From: Candidatus Pacearchaeota archaeon
GTDB lineage: Archaea; Nanoarchaeota; Nanoarchaeia; Pacearchaeales; GW2011-AR1
DNA length: 44,798 bases
NCBI GenBank assembly: GCA_023228245.1
Contig: JALOBN010000015.1
Coordinates: forward strand, 1-44,798
Reading direction: 5' to 3'
Shown: positions 15,105 to 22,678 of the stretch, piece by piece
Numbering within the stretch: position 1 is the stretch's first letter
How the letters are laid out: every line of letters begins with the position of its first letter
Program-made: the position numbers and the translations under genes
The notes under the pieces: model-generated
Told to the model about the DNA's origin: nothing
What the model saw: only the letters and a program-made list of their open reading frames with translations
Database searches by the model: none

Positions 15105-16364
15105 ATGAATAAAATTTCCGTATTATTTTTTATTAGTTTATTATTAATCAGCGGAGTATTTGCTGTCGAAGTTGAAATGAATGAAGAATATTCACAAGGA
15201 GAAACTCTGATTGCAAAAATATCCGGAAATTTCATAACTCCCATTTCAAGAAGCAACATATTTTTTTACAGAGAACATGTCCGAGTTTCATTGGAATATC
15301 AGATAACAAAAATAGGTTATGATTATTATCTTTACGCATTTCTCGTAGGCAAACCTGCAGGAAATTATTCTTTATCTATTGAAGATATAAAATATTCAAC
15401 AGGAGGAATAACTGATGACAGCAACGTTGTAAAAAACTTTTCATTATCTAATGAAACCTCGGATTTTTCAGTAAATCCCGGATTTATTGAAGCATCGAAT
15501 AATTTCTCTTTAACAATTCAAAATCTCCGAGACCATTTAATCAACGTCGACGTCAGCACGTCAGAATTCCCTGAATCAGTTTATGTTTCTTCAATAGGAA
15601 ATAAAGATTCAACTATCTCGCTAACAGCAGGAGAAAATAAAAAAATAAATTTCTTCGTAAGTGAAACAGAAACAATTTTGTATAATGTCTTATTATCTTT
15701 TGAAAACACAACATACAAAATTCCGGCTTCTGTTTCTGGAACGGGAAACACGACCTCGGAATTATCTGAAGATGGAGAATTAAATTTTCAAACTTCTGAT
15801 TTAGTTCTTTATATTCCAACAAATTTTGCGTACAAAGAATTAGTTTATCTTTACAATTTAAATGATACTGAGATGGAAGATATTTCACTTTCCCTTTCTG
15901 ATGAACTTGCTTATTATGCAGTTTTATCTGAAGATAAAATTGACACAATCGAAGGAAATTCAAACAAATCTATAGAGTTATCTTTTTTCTCAGAAGAAGA
16001 ACAAGAAATTGACGGTTATCTTTATGTAACAATAGACAATAAATCTTTTTCCTTATTTGTGTCTGCAAAATTCGTAGAAAATTCTTCAGATGTTGAAACC
16101 TCGTCGGCAAAAACCTGTGCAGAACTCGGGGGCGTAGTTTGTGAAACTCAAACAAAAGTATGCGATGTAAATTTAATTTCAGGAACAGATGGCTGGTGTT
16201 GCACAGGAACTTGTTCAGACATTCAAACCAGTAATACTGGAAGAATAATTGCAGTGATACTAATTCTTCTTGTTATAATTTTATTAGTTTGGTTTTATTT
16301 CAAAAAATATAAAAAATCAAAAAAACCAGTCGATTTGCTAAAAGTTGCGAAAGGAAGACGTTAA
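15105..16364 (+). CDS. Secreted beta-sandwich protein with C-terminal membrane anchor
   Basis: A signal peptide (1-20) is followed by about 310 residues of beta-rich sequence with NxS/T sequons (NFSLS, NNFSLT, NKSIELS, NSSDVE). The segment around FSLTIQNLRDHLINVDVS resembles CARDB/NEW3-type adhesion modules. Near residue 340-370 is a Cys-rich stretch (CAELGGVVCETQTKVCD...GWCCTGTC) similar to that of the protein encoded just upstream. A membrane helix (about 381-400, IIAVILILLVIILLVWFYF) and a basic tail end the chain. It begins 1 nt after its neighbour, so the two probably work together at the cell surface. Its stop codon overlaps that of the convergent gene (TTAA at 16361-16364). Confidence 0.7.
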   Translation: MNKISVLFFISLLLISGVFAVEVEMNEEYSQGETLIAKISGNFITPISRSNIFFYREHVRVSLEYQITKIGYDYYLYAFLVGKPAGNYSLSIEDIKYSTGGITDDSNVVKNFSLSNETSDFSVNPGFIEASNNFSLTIQNLRDHLINVDVSTSEFPESVYVSSIGNKDSTISLTAGENKKINFFVSETETILYNVLLSFENTTYKIPASVSGTGNTTSELSEDGELNFQTSDLVLYIPTNFAYKELVYLYNLNDTEMEDISLSLSDELAYYAVLSEDKIDTIEGNSNKSIELSFFSEEEQEIDGYLYVTIDNKSFSLFVSAKFVENSSDVETSSAKTCAELGGVVCETQTKVCDVNLISGTDGWCCTGTCSDIQTSNTGRIIAVILILLVIILLVWFYFKKYKKSKKPVDLLKVAKGRR

Positions 16365-16543
16365 GCAAAAAAATCAATTAACTTTCCAGTTTCTATATCT
16401 CCCTGAACTTTTTTTGCTCTCTCTTCTAATATTTTTTTAACTCTTAATTCTTCTTTCTTTTCTCGAAATCTATCGACGTAAGTGTATCTTAAACTATCCG
16501 AAAAATATCCTAGATATTGGGCAGAAGTTATCTTTTCAATCAC
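16361..16543 (-). CDS. Small conserved-looking protein, unknown
   Basis: This encodes 60 residues, helical and charged (EKKEELRVKKILEERAKKVQGDIETGK), with no cysteines and no membrane segment. It overlaps the gene before it by 4 nt, the usual sign of coupled translation, which supports it being real. I do not recognise it. The layout (an N-terminal TSAQYLGYFSDSLRYTYVDRF segment and a long helix) would suit a small partner of the 175-residue protein encoded just upstream. Confidence 0.6.
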   Translation of the reverse strand: MIEKITSAQYLGYFSDSLRYTYVDRFREKKEELRVKKILEERAKKVQGDIETGKLIDFFA

Positions 16544-17067
16544 TTTCTCTTCTTTTTTCCTAATTTGTTAGATTTAGAGGACGATGCTTGAACTTGTTCA
16601 GATCTTGGCTTTTCATTTTTCTCTTCTTTTTTTGGAATGTTAACTTCAGTAAGTCCTCGCAATTTTGCTTCTAAAATCATTTTTTCATTTTGCATAATTC
16701 TTGCAATTTCTTCGTATCCGTGCAATCTTCTTGTAACTTCATTTAAAATGTCATCGAAATCTGAATTAGTCATAGAAATATTTTGCGGTGAAACTACTTC
16801 AACATGTGCGGGCATATATTTAAACATTAAAATCGCAGCACTAATCATATTATCTGCTTCAATTTCTACCTCGGCAAAACTCGTGTAAAAATCTTTTTGG
16901 TCTTTCATTAAAACGGGCGGATTTATTTTTTTGTCAACAACCTTCACACCTTTTTCTTCGCTGATTTTTTTAGTCATATCTTGAAGAGTTTCTGTAAGAA
17001 ATTCTGGTGGTCTTCCGATAACTTCTAAGATTAACATTACTCGTATTTTTTTATCACTGAAATTCAT
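16540..17067 (-). CDS. Archaeal conserved protein with GRPPE motif, unknown
   Basis: The 175-residue protein starts with a strand and the motif LILEVIGRPPEFLTETL, followed by KGVKVVDKKINPP and a strand SFAEVEIEADNM; then YMPAHVEVVSP. This alternation of strands and helices looks like an ACT- or ferredoxin-like fold of two strand-helix-strand units, ending in a helix (EIARIMQNEKMILEAKLRGL) and a Lys-rich disordered tail. I recall similar unnamed proteins in other DPANN archaea but cannot name a function. It overlaps the HhH gene upstream by 14 nt and the next gene by 4 nt. Confidence 0.65.
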   Translation of the reverse strand: MNFSDKKIRVMLILEVIGRPPEFLTETLQDMTKKISEEKGVKVVDKKINPPVLMKDQKDFYTSFAEVEIEADNMISAAILMFKYMPAHVEVVSPQNISMTNSDFDDILNEVTRRLHGYEEIARIMQNEKMILEAKLRGLTEVNIPKKEEKNEKPRSEQVQASSSKSNKLGKKKRK

Positions 17068-17605
17068 TTTTATATTTCCTTTTCTTCAAGAAAAATAAAG
17101 CACCGAAAACAACGCAAAAAAATATTACGCCGTAAAATGCTAAATTCTTCGTTGAAAATTCTTTATCCTTTTCACTTTTTATACTTTGTGAATTCAAAAC
17201 AAGAGGTTTCAACTCAACATTTTCTGCAATTTCATCTTCGGAAGATTCTATTTTAACTGAGCTTTCTTCTGTCTTTTTCTCCTCGTCATCTTCATTATTT
17301 TCTTCCTCCTCTTCAGAATTTTCTGTATCTATAATTTCATCTTCAACACATGCAAGTCCTTGTTCTTTAATTCCTGCCAAAGTTACTTCACCAATTCCAC
17401 TTACGTCGATTAAATTATCAACTGAATCAAAATCTCTAGCATCAATTATTGCCTGTGCTTTTGCTGGTCCAATCCCGGATAATCTATCAAGTTCTTCAAG
17501 TGAAGCAGAATTAATATTGATTTGTGAATCTGTGCATTCAGCGGCAACAAAACCAATTATTAAAATAAAAAATCCAATAAAAAATATTTTATTCTTTTTT
17601 TCCAT
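17054..17605 (-). CDS. ComEA-like helix-hairpin-helix protein, surface-anchored
   Basis: A signal peptide (1-22) leads into a ComEA-type double helix-hairpin-helix domain: ININSASLEELDRLSGIGP and AQAIIDAR, then LIDVSGIGEVTLAGIKEQG (about residues 28-85). This fold binds DNA without sequence preference. An acidic Glu/Asp linker of about 60 residues follows, then a membrane helix (FYGVIFFCVVFGALFFL) and a short basic tail. The HhH domain would thus face outside, held at the membrane by its C-terminus, the reverse of bacterial ComEA. An external DNA-binding role fits nucleic-acid uptake. It overlaps the nuclease-like gene by 17 nt. Confidence 0.78.
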   Translation of the reverse strand: MEKKNKIFFIGFFILIIGFVAAECTDSQININSASLEELDRLSGIGPAKAQAIIDARDFDSVDNLIDVSGIGEVTLAGIKEQGLACVEDEIIDTENSEEEEENNEDDEEKKTEESSVKIESSEDEIAENVELKPLVLNSQSIKSEKDKEFSTKNLAFYGVIFFCVVFGALFFLKKRKYKNEFQ

Positions 17606-18023
17606 ATTTTATTTCAAAATCAATGTATTCTATTTTTCCTTCCTTTGGTTTTTTTGCGATTAAGATTCTTGAAAAGATTTTATTTTCCAAAAGCCAGAAA
17701 CACATTCCTTTTTCTATTTGGTCTAAATATCCATTTGTTTTTACTTCAAGTCCGATAACTTCATAATTTCCGTCGCTGTTCCTTTTGAAACAAATAAAAT
17801 CAGGAAACCCAGTGCCAATCGTAAGAACTTTTGAAAAAGGATTATATTTTCTTTTTGCAGGAATAACTTTATTTTTTTCATAATCAATTGTGTTAACCCA
17901 TTTGCTTACAATCCAACCTAATTCTTCCAAATCCTGTCTTACTTTTATTTCAAATTTTTGTCCATTAACTCTGCTCTTTTTTCCTCTCGCAGATTTTTCA
18001 GAAATATCTTTTTTATTCTCCAT
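17589..18023 (-). CDS. PD-(D/E)XK nuclease-like protein
   Basis: The 144-residue protein has the core of the restriction-endonuclease fold: GQKFEIKVRQDLEELGW (Glu25), then FPDFICFK with Asp75, and after a short loop GLEVKTNG with Glu93 and Lys95. These give the E...D...ExK catalytic set. The size suits a Holliday-junction-resolvase-like or VRR-Nuc-like nuclease. No signal peptide is present, so it acts inside the cell. A TATA-like element (18039-18052) precedes it, so this gene leads a unit with the ComEA-like gene and the two small genes behind it. Substrate is unknown. Confidence 0.75.
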   Translation of the reverse strand: MENKKDISEKSARGKKSRVNGQKFEIKVRQDLEELGWIVSKWVNTIDYEKNKVIPAKRKYNPFSKVLTIGTGFPDFICFKRNSDGNYEVIGLEVKTNGYLDQIEKGMCFWLLENKIFSRILIAKKPKEGKIEYIDFEIKYGKKE

Positions 18024-18054
18024 ATAATAAAATATTTTCAGGATTTATATTTAT

Positions 18055-18684
18055 TTATTCTTTTTCATCTTTAATTGAAACAGCAATCTGCATCGGAAGG
18101 AAAAAAATTCTAAGAACTAATTCTAGCATGAATATGAATAATAAATAATAAAGTGAATTAGTAAAAAAATCTGGAATCTGAGAAATTCTTCCAATCATCG
18201 TCGATAAATCCCAAAAATCAGGAGTCGTAATAACTACTGCTATCATTGTGAACGGAACCATCTTCGCCAATTCTTTCGCTAAACCTTCGTTAAAATATGA
18301 GGTTATTCTTATTGCAGAAATCAGTGCAGCACAAATCAGCATTACCGTTCCAATTTCCAAATCCTTTGCTAAAATTATAAAAGAAAGTGAAAGTATTGTG
18401 AACCAAAAGAAAATTACAATCGGTCCGACAATAAGAAATTCTGCGATGTAAAAAAGAACAGCGAAAAATTTTATCAGTGCGTCATGCTTGTAAACATTAT
18501 ATTTTTTTAAATTTAATTTTAAAACATCTCTTCTCGCAAGAAATCTGTAAAAATACCAAATGAAAATGCTGTAAATCGTCAATGTTATCGCGATAAAAAA
18601 AACAGGCGGAATCATTTTCAAATTTGGAGGCATCGCTAAAATAAAATCATTATAAAATTCTAAAATCGCCTCTTCAATCGCCAT
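18055..18684 (-). CDS. Multi-pass membrane protein, unknown
   Basis: The 209 residues contain about five hydrophobic segments: around 25-45, 70-95, 98-120, 140-155 and 180-205. Basic loops (RFLARRDVLKLNLKK) favour a cytoplasmic loop after the first helix. No transporter or enzyme motif is visible. A TATA element (about 18703-18714) lies 25 nt before the ATG, so it is probably transcribed alone and leaderless. Unnamed membrane proteins with this start (an acidic N-terminus before the first helix) are frequent in DPANN genomes. Confidence 0.65.
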   Translation of the reverse strand: MAIEEAILEFYNDFILAMPPNLKMIPPVFFIAITLTIYSIFIWYFYRFLARRDVLKLNLKKYNVYKHDALIKFFAVLFYIAEFLIVGPIVIFFWFTILSLSFIILAKDLEIGTVMLICAALISAIRITSYFNEGLAKELAKMVPFTMIAVVITTPDFWDLSTMIGRISQIPDFFTNSLYYLLFIFMLELVLRIFFLPMQIAVSIKDEKE

Positions 18685-18718
18685 TTATACTAAATAGAAT
18701 AACTTATTTTTAAATCTT

Positions 18719-18904
18719 TTACAAATCCCTCGCTTGAAGTGTATGTCTTTTATTTTCTTTAGCGCGTTTTATTGCATCAATCAAAATATTTTCAACCTTT
18801 CTTTCAAGAGCAGTTTCAACTTCATCAGCGACGCTGGAAATCATTTTTTCTTTATCCAACTCTTTTACTAATGGTCTGATGTTTGATTTTATTATTAATG
18901 ACAT
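18719..18904 (-). CDS. Histone-fold protein (DUF1931-like)
   Basis: The 61-residue protein fits a single histone fold. A short helix (KSNIRPLVKELDK) is followed by a long helix (SSVADEVETALERKVENILIDAIKRAKENKR) and the final RHTLQARDL, which matches the histone loop 2 Arg-Thr pair and the RDL end typical of DUF1931. Helix alpha-3 is shortened: the chain stops at RDL, whereas canonical archaeal histones continue with about 8-10 residues. It may bind DNA as a dimer. It starts 1 nt after the LysRS stop and is co-transcribed with it, an unusual pairing. Confidence 0.8.
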   Translation of the reverse strand: MSLIIKSNIRPLVKELDKEKMISSVADEVETALERKVENILIDAIKRAKENKRHTLQARDL

Positions 18905-18905
18905 T

Positions 18906-20351
18906 TTATTTTTCTGGTTTCATCAACGGAAACAAAACGCATTCTCTAATCGGTTTATCGACTAAGTAAGAAAATAATCTTTCTGAAACTCCGAACCCGC
19001 ACGTAGGTGGCATTCCGTATTTCAGCGCTTCAACAAATCCTTTGTCATGTTCCATACTTTCGGTATCACCTTTTTCTTTTTTCTTCATTTGTTCTTTGAA
19101 TCTTTCTTCTTGGTCAAGAGGATCATTTAATTCAGAATAACCATTTCCCATTTCTGTTCCTGCAATTATAACTTGAAATTGTTGAACAGATTTTTTATTT
19201 TCAGGATTTCTTTTCGCTAACGGAGCGAGTTCAACAGGCTGATTAATTAAAAATCCAGGACCAGCAAGAGTCTTTCTGCAATATTTCCATAAAATATCAA
19301 CTAATCTCCATTTGTCAACTCTCTTGTCATACTCAACTTTCAATTCATCCAGTTTCTTTTTTATTTTTTTCTCGTCGTCTTTGTAAATTTCAATTCCAGT
19401 TTTATCTTTAATTAATTTCTCGTAATCATATTTTTTCCATTCTTTTCCTAAATCCACTTCATAATCGTGAGTCTTAAATTTCAAAGTTCCTAAAACTTCT
19501 TTTGTAACTTTTTTATACATTTCCTCGACGAGTTTCATTCCATCGTTGTAATCCGCATAAGCCCAATAAAATTCCATCTGCGTGTAATCTTGCAAATGTT
19601 CCATATCCATTCCTTCGTTTCTGAATTGTCTTCCGATTTCAAAAGTTTTATCGTAACCTGCAACCATTAATTTTTTCTGCCACAATTCTCCCATAGAAAT
19701 TCTAAGATAAACATCCATGTTCAATGCGTTGTGGTGCGTTTTAAATGGCGTCGCTGCTGCTCCGCCCGCAGAAGTTTCTAAAACAGGTGTCTCAACTTCT
19801 AAAAATCCTTTCTCTGTCAAGAAACTTCTAATCGTATTCCAGAATTTATTTTTCTTTACAAATAGTTCTTTCACTTCGGGATTCATAATAATATCAAGAT
19901 ATCTTTTTCTCAATCTCTCTTCTTCATCCTGCAAACCGTGGAATTTTTCTGGCAAAGGCAAAATTGATTTAGAAAGTAATTCTAATTTTTTTACAAGAAT
20001 AGAAATTTCTCCTGTTTTCGTTTTTATAATTTCTCCGTCGACGCCGACAAAATCTCCCGCATCAGTATATTTTTTAAAAAAAGAAAAAACTTTATCGGGA
20101 GTTTCTTTATCCTGAAAAACTAATTGTATCTGCCCTGAAAAATCCTGTAATTTTGAAAACGAAATTTTTCCTAAATCTCTTTTTGAAATTAATCTTCCTG
20201 CAGTTTTAATTTTGCTTCCGATTTTCGACTTCAAGCATTCATCAACAGAATCTTTTTTATCAAATTTGCTAGGATAAACTTCAATTCCTTCCTTTTTCAA
20301 TTCGTCAATTTTTTTAATTCTTTCTTCAATTATTTGTTCTTCGCGTCCCAT
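18906..20351 (-). CDS. lysS: Lysyl-tRNA synthetase, class II
   Basis: The enzyme charges tRNA-Lys with lysine. Residues 1-125 form the OB-fold anticodon domain (IKTAGRLISKRDLGKISFSKLQDFSGQIQLVF). The catalytic domain shows class II motif 1 (FLEVETPVLE), motif 2 (FEIGRQFRNEGMDMEHLQDYTQMEF), the CGFGVSERL motif 3 with its invariant Arg, and the ATPFKTHHNAL loop. At 481 residues it is of normal length. Many euryarchaea use a class I LysRS instead; class II is the bacterial and eukaryotic type that some DPANN archaea carry. A TATA-like tract (about 20370-20382) precedes the ATG. It is co-transcribed with the histone-fold gene. Confidence 0.95.
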   Translation of the reverse strand: MGREEQIIEERIKKIDELKKEGIEVYPSKFDKKDSVDECLKSKIGSKIKTAGRLISKRDLGKISFSKLQDFSGQIQLVFQDKETPDKVFSFFKKYTDAGDFVGVDGEIIKTKTGEISILVKKLELLSKSILPLPEKFHGLQDEEERLRKRYLDIIMNPEVKELFVKKNKFWNTIRSFLTEKGFLEVETPVLETSAGGAAATPFKTHHNALNMDVYLRISMGELWQKKLMVAGYDKTFEIGRQFRNEGMDMEHLQDYTQMEFYWAYADYNDGMKLVEEMYKKVTKEVLGTLKFKTHDYEVDLGKEWKKYDYEKLIKDKTGIEIYKDDEKKIKKKLDELKVEYDKRVDKWRLVDILWKYCRKTLAGPGFLINQPVELAPLAKRNPENKKSVQQFQVIIAGTEMGNGYSELNDPLDQEERFKEQMKKKEKGDTESMEHDKGFVEALKYGMPPTCGFGVSERLFSYLVDKPIRECVLFPLMKPEK

Positions 20352-20395
20352 TATTTTAATAGAAGGATTTAGTTTTTATATTTAACTTCAAAAGA

Positions 20396-20466
20396 TTTAT
20401 TAATACAATTTTATTATAATATTTATGAAAAGTAAATCAAAGATTTACAGTTCATTTCACAAGTAA
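20396..20466 (+). promoter_or_regulatory. Promoter and hairpin-bearing leader of a small membrane-protein gene
   Basis: A TATA-like element (TTTATTAAT, 20396-20404) is placed to start an mRNA at the ATG at 20425. Two perfect hairpins follow: GTAAATC/GATTTAC (20432-20448, loop AAA) and TTCATTT/AAATGAA (20451-20472). The second pairs the start codon of the gene at 20468 into a 7-bp stem. Confidence 0.45.
20425..20466 (+). CDS. Candidate 13-codon leader peptide MKSKSKIYSSFHK
   Basis: This short open frame ends with a TAA 1 nt before the ATG of the gene at 20468. It begins where a leaderless mRNA from the upstream TATA box would begin, and it runs through both leader hairpins. Translation of it would open the hairpin that hides the next start codon. 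It is Lys/Ser-rich. The length is short enough to occur by chance, so I keep confidence low. Confidence 0.4.
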   Translation: MKSKSKIYSSFHK

Positions 20467-20467
20467 A

Positions 20468-20689
20468 ATGAAAAGAGGAATGAAAAAAATGTTCAAGCAT
20501 CACGCACACGAAGAAAAATGTCATTGCAATAGTGCATGTGGCGGAAGTGTTTATTTCGTAGGATTTATTGGCGCAGCAATTTATTATATTCAAACAGCAA
20601 CATCATTCTGGGGCGGTGCTCTAGGAATTCTAAAAGCAATTGTCTGGCCAGCATTTTTAGTTTACAAATTATTAGGATTCTTGGGATAA
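20468..20689 (+). CDS. Small His/Cys-bearing membrane protein
   Basis: The 73-residue protein has a basic start, then a His/Cys cluster (HHAHEEKCHCNSACGG, residues 11-26) that could bind metal, then two hydrophobic segments (VYFVGFIGAAIYYIQ and ILKAIVWPAFLVYKLLGFLG). Short proteins ending in AIVWPAFLVYKLL are common in DPANN genomes, though unnamed. Three in-frame ATG codons lie at residues 1, 5 and 8; the first is preferred because it follows the leader peptide directly. No Shine-Dalgarno is seen, which fits coupling to the leader. Confidence 0.7.
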   Translation: MKRGMKKMFKHHAHEEKCHCNSACGGSVYFVGFIGAAIYYIQTATSFWGGALGILKAIVWPAFLVYKLLGFLG

Positions 20690-20719
20690 ATTTAAATTAA
20701 TAGATAATTACTTCTCTGT

Positions 20720-21397
20720 ATGAAAAAACAGAAATTAATTTTATTATTTGCTTTAATAATAACCTCGTTAATTCTTTCTTATTTTGTTGGATTTAATCAA
20801 GGGAAAGATTCATTTCAAGAAACTGGCTTGATAATAAAAGAAGGAAATAATACTTATTACAAACATTTTGAAAATTATTACAATGTTAATTACGGTGCCG
20901 ACGGAAATAAATTCTTTTTAGAAATAGATAATCCCTGCATTTCTGTCCAAAAAATAATTGGTGAAAGTATGTTGCCTTATTATGAAAATGAAAGCATTTC
21001 TATTCTAGACACTTGTTTTCCTTCGGAAAAATTGGAAATTGGGGATATAATTTCTTTCTACGAAGATTGGAATATGACTCGACAACTTCATCATAGAATT
21101 ATTGAAATTAATTATGAAAAAGAATTGATAAAAACTCAAGGAGATAATTTAGAAAACGAAGATAATTTCATAAGTTTCTCGCAGGTTTATGGAAAAGAAA
21201 TCGGGGTCTTGAATTTGCTCAGCGACGAGAAAGTTGTAAAAGAGATTAATGGTTCTGCAGATTATGTCCTAACCTGCGTTTGTTCTTCAAAAAATATTTT
21301 GAAAGTTTGCGGTCCAGACAAAGAGCAATTAATTACAGATAATTTTGTAATAACAAATGATTTAAAAGAAGAGAATTGTGCTTTAGGAAATGAATAA
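20720..21397 (+). CDS. Signal peptidase I, archaeal/ER type (S26B)
   Basis: The enzyme removes Sec signal peptides outside the membrane. After one N-terminal membrane helix (6-25), it shows the S26 boxes: IIGESMLP with nucleophile Ser83, RQLHHRIIEI with His124/His125 (His in place of the bacterial Lys general base, as in archaea and the ER), and TQGDN with Asp142. The N-terminal 45-70 segment and the C-terminal 60 residues with CVCSSKN and CALGNE cysteines are extra. It overlaps the S-layer-mimic gene by 8 nt, so the two are co-expressed. A TATA-like TTTAAATT (20691-20698) gives it a leaderless start. Confidence 0.9.
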   Translation: MKKQKLILLFALIITSLILSYFVGFNQGKDSFQETGLIIKEGNNTYYKHFENYYNVNYGADGNKFFLEIDNPCISVQKIIGESMLPYYENESISILDTCFPSEKLEIGDIISFYEDWNMTRQLHHRIIEINYEKELIKTQGDNLENEDNFISFSQVYGKEIGVLNLLSDEKVVKEINGSADYVLTCVCSSKNILKVCGPDKEQLITDNFVITNDLKEENCALGNE

Positions 21398-22259
21398 GAT
21401 AATTCCTGTTTTAATAATCTTAGTATTAAATTTCACATTTATTTATGCGACAAATTATCCTTCTTCTTTATCTATTGGAAGCAGTGCAAACGTAGCAGTT
21501 GTGAATGGAGTATCAACAGGAAGCGGTTCTGTAATTACAAGTGAGGAAATAGTTTCTATTGATACTACTTCTGAAAGAACATGGTTAACTTGTGAAGGAT
21601 GTTTGAGAGGCGGAAAATGTTATAATATTGGGACGAGATTGACTATTGAACCAGAATACCCTAAAAAAGATTTGGCTTGGAGAAATATTACCTTCTTGTA
21701 TTGTGATGAAGGTAAGCCCTCTTTTGTTGCCCAAAAAATAACAAGAGAATCTTGCGAAAATGATTTTGAATGCCAGAGTAATTCCTGTATTAATTATTTA
21801 TGTGAACAAAAAATAGGAATAAATGTAATAGAAATTAGAAAAGATGAGGATGTTGTAGTAAAAGAATTATTATTTAGAGAAAAAGAAATTTTTTACTTCT
21901 CTAGTTTAGTCAATTATTCAATTGGATTTGGAAGAGAAGACGAAGGAAATTTTATTTTTCTTATTAATAATATAACGATTCCCTTAGAAAATAAAACTTT
22001 TGTTTTGGAGAACAATTCTAAATTTATTTTTAATAAAATTTCTTTTGAAAATGGAATTGCTAAAGCAAATGTAACTCTTATTGAAAACAAAAACTTTGCA
22101 AATGACTCAATTAAGTTTACTGACGACACAGCTTACCTAGAAAACAATTCTACAAAAATTCCTTCAGAGGGAACTTTACAAATAACTGGAAATGTCGTCG
22201 ACGATAAACAAGAAAATATTTTTAACAAGTTCTTAAATTTCCTTAAAAATTTATTTTAA
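21390..22259 (+). CDS. Secreted protein with an S-layer-like mature N-terminus
   Basis: The signal peptide (1-20) is followed by NYPSSLSIGSSANVAVVNG, which repeats the mature start of the S-layer protein at 3328 (NYP...GSSANVAVVYG). The match resumes after a gap: SEEIVSIDTTSERTWL against SGETVSLDTNADRIWL. The rest differs: a Cys-rich part with about ten cysteines (CEGCLRGGKC, CENDFECQSNSCINYLCE), a beta-rich region with NxS/T sequons, and an end with LQITGNVV then an amphipathic helix. It lacks the S-layer C domain. It overlaps the signal peptidase gene, suggesting a special link in secretion or lattice assembly. It may cap or edge the S-layer. Confidence 0.78.
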   Translation: MNKIIPVLIILVLNFTFIYATNYPSSLSIGSSANVAVVNGVSTGSGSVITSEEIVSIDTTSERTWLTCEGCLRGGKCYNIGTRLTIEPEYPKKDLAWRNITFLYCDEGKPSFVAQKITRESCENDFECQSNSCINYLCEQKIGINVIEIRKDEDVVVKELLFREKEIFYFSSLVNYSIGFGREDEGNFIFLINNITIPLENKTFVLENNSKFIFNKISFENGIAKANVTLIENKNFANDSIKFTDDTAYLENNSTKIPSEGTLQITGNVVDDKQENIFNKFLNFLKNLF

Positions 22260-22678
22260 TATCTCTTCCTTTTCCCATACTCTTTATCTAATTCGTTATT
22301 AAGCAATTCGTCTGCAAGAACTTGAAATTTATCTTCTCTGTGAACATGAACATATTTTATTTTTTTAAAATTTTCCTGTAATTTTTGCACTTTCAAAAAT
22401 AACGGAAGAAGATTCTGATTTTTTACTTTATATTTTCCAAGAAGCTGATTAACAACAAGTTCAGAATCCAAAACGCAAGTCAATTCATCGTCGGTAAATT
22501 TGGAAGCAAGTTCAAGTGCTTTAATCAGTGCTTCGTATTCAGCAATATTATTTGTTACAAATTTTCCTATCTTCGCAGAATATTGTGTCAGGATTTTTTC
22601 ATCGTCTCTCACGATTACTCCGATTCCTCCAGGTCCAGGATTTCCTCTCGCACCCCCATCACTATTTGTATAAATCAT
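22256..22678 (-). CDS. rnhA: Ribonuclease HI
   Basis: The enzyme cleaves RNA in RNA:DNA hybrids. The type 1 RNase H fold and the four acidic residues are clear: Asp7 (NSDGGARGNPG), Glu47 (NIAEYEAL), Asp71 (VLDSELVV) and Asp123 (LADELLN). At 140 residues it is the compact form, without a hybrid-binding domain. Its ATG overlaps the TGA of the pyruvate-kinase-like gene. Its stop codon overlaps the stop of the convergent gene at 22259. It is the last gene of the acylphosphatase unit. Confidence 0.95.
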   Translation of the reverse strand: MIYTNSDGGARGNPGPGGIGVIVRDDEKILTQYSAKIGKFVTNNIAEYEALIKALELASKFTDDELTCVLDSELVVNQLLGKYKVKNQNLLPLFLKVQKLQENFKKIKYVHVHREDKFQVLADELLNNELDKEYGKRKRY

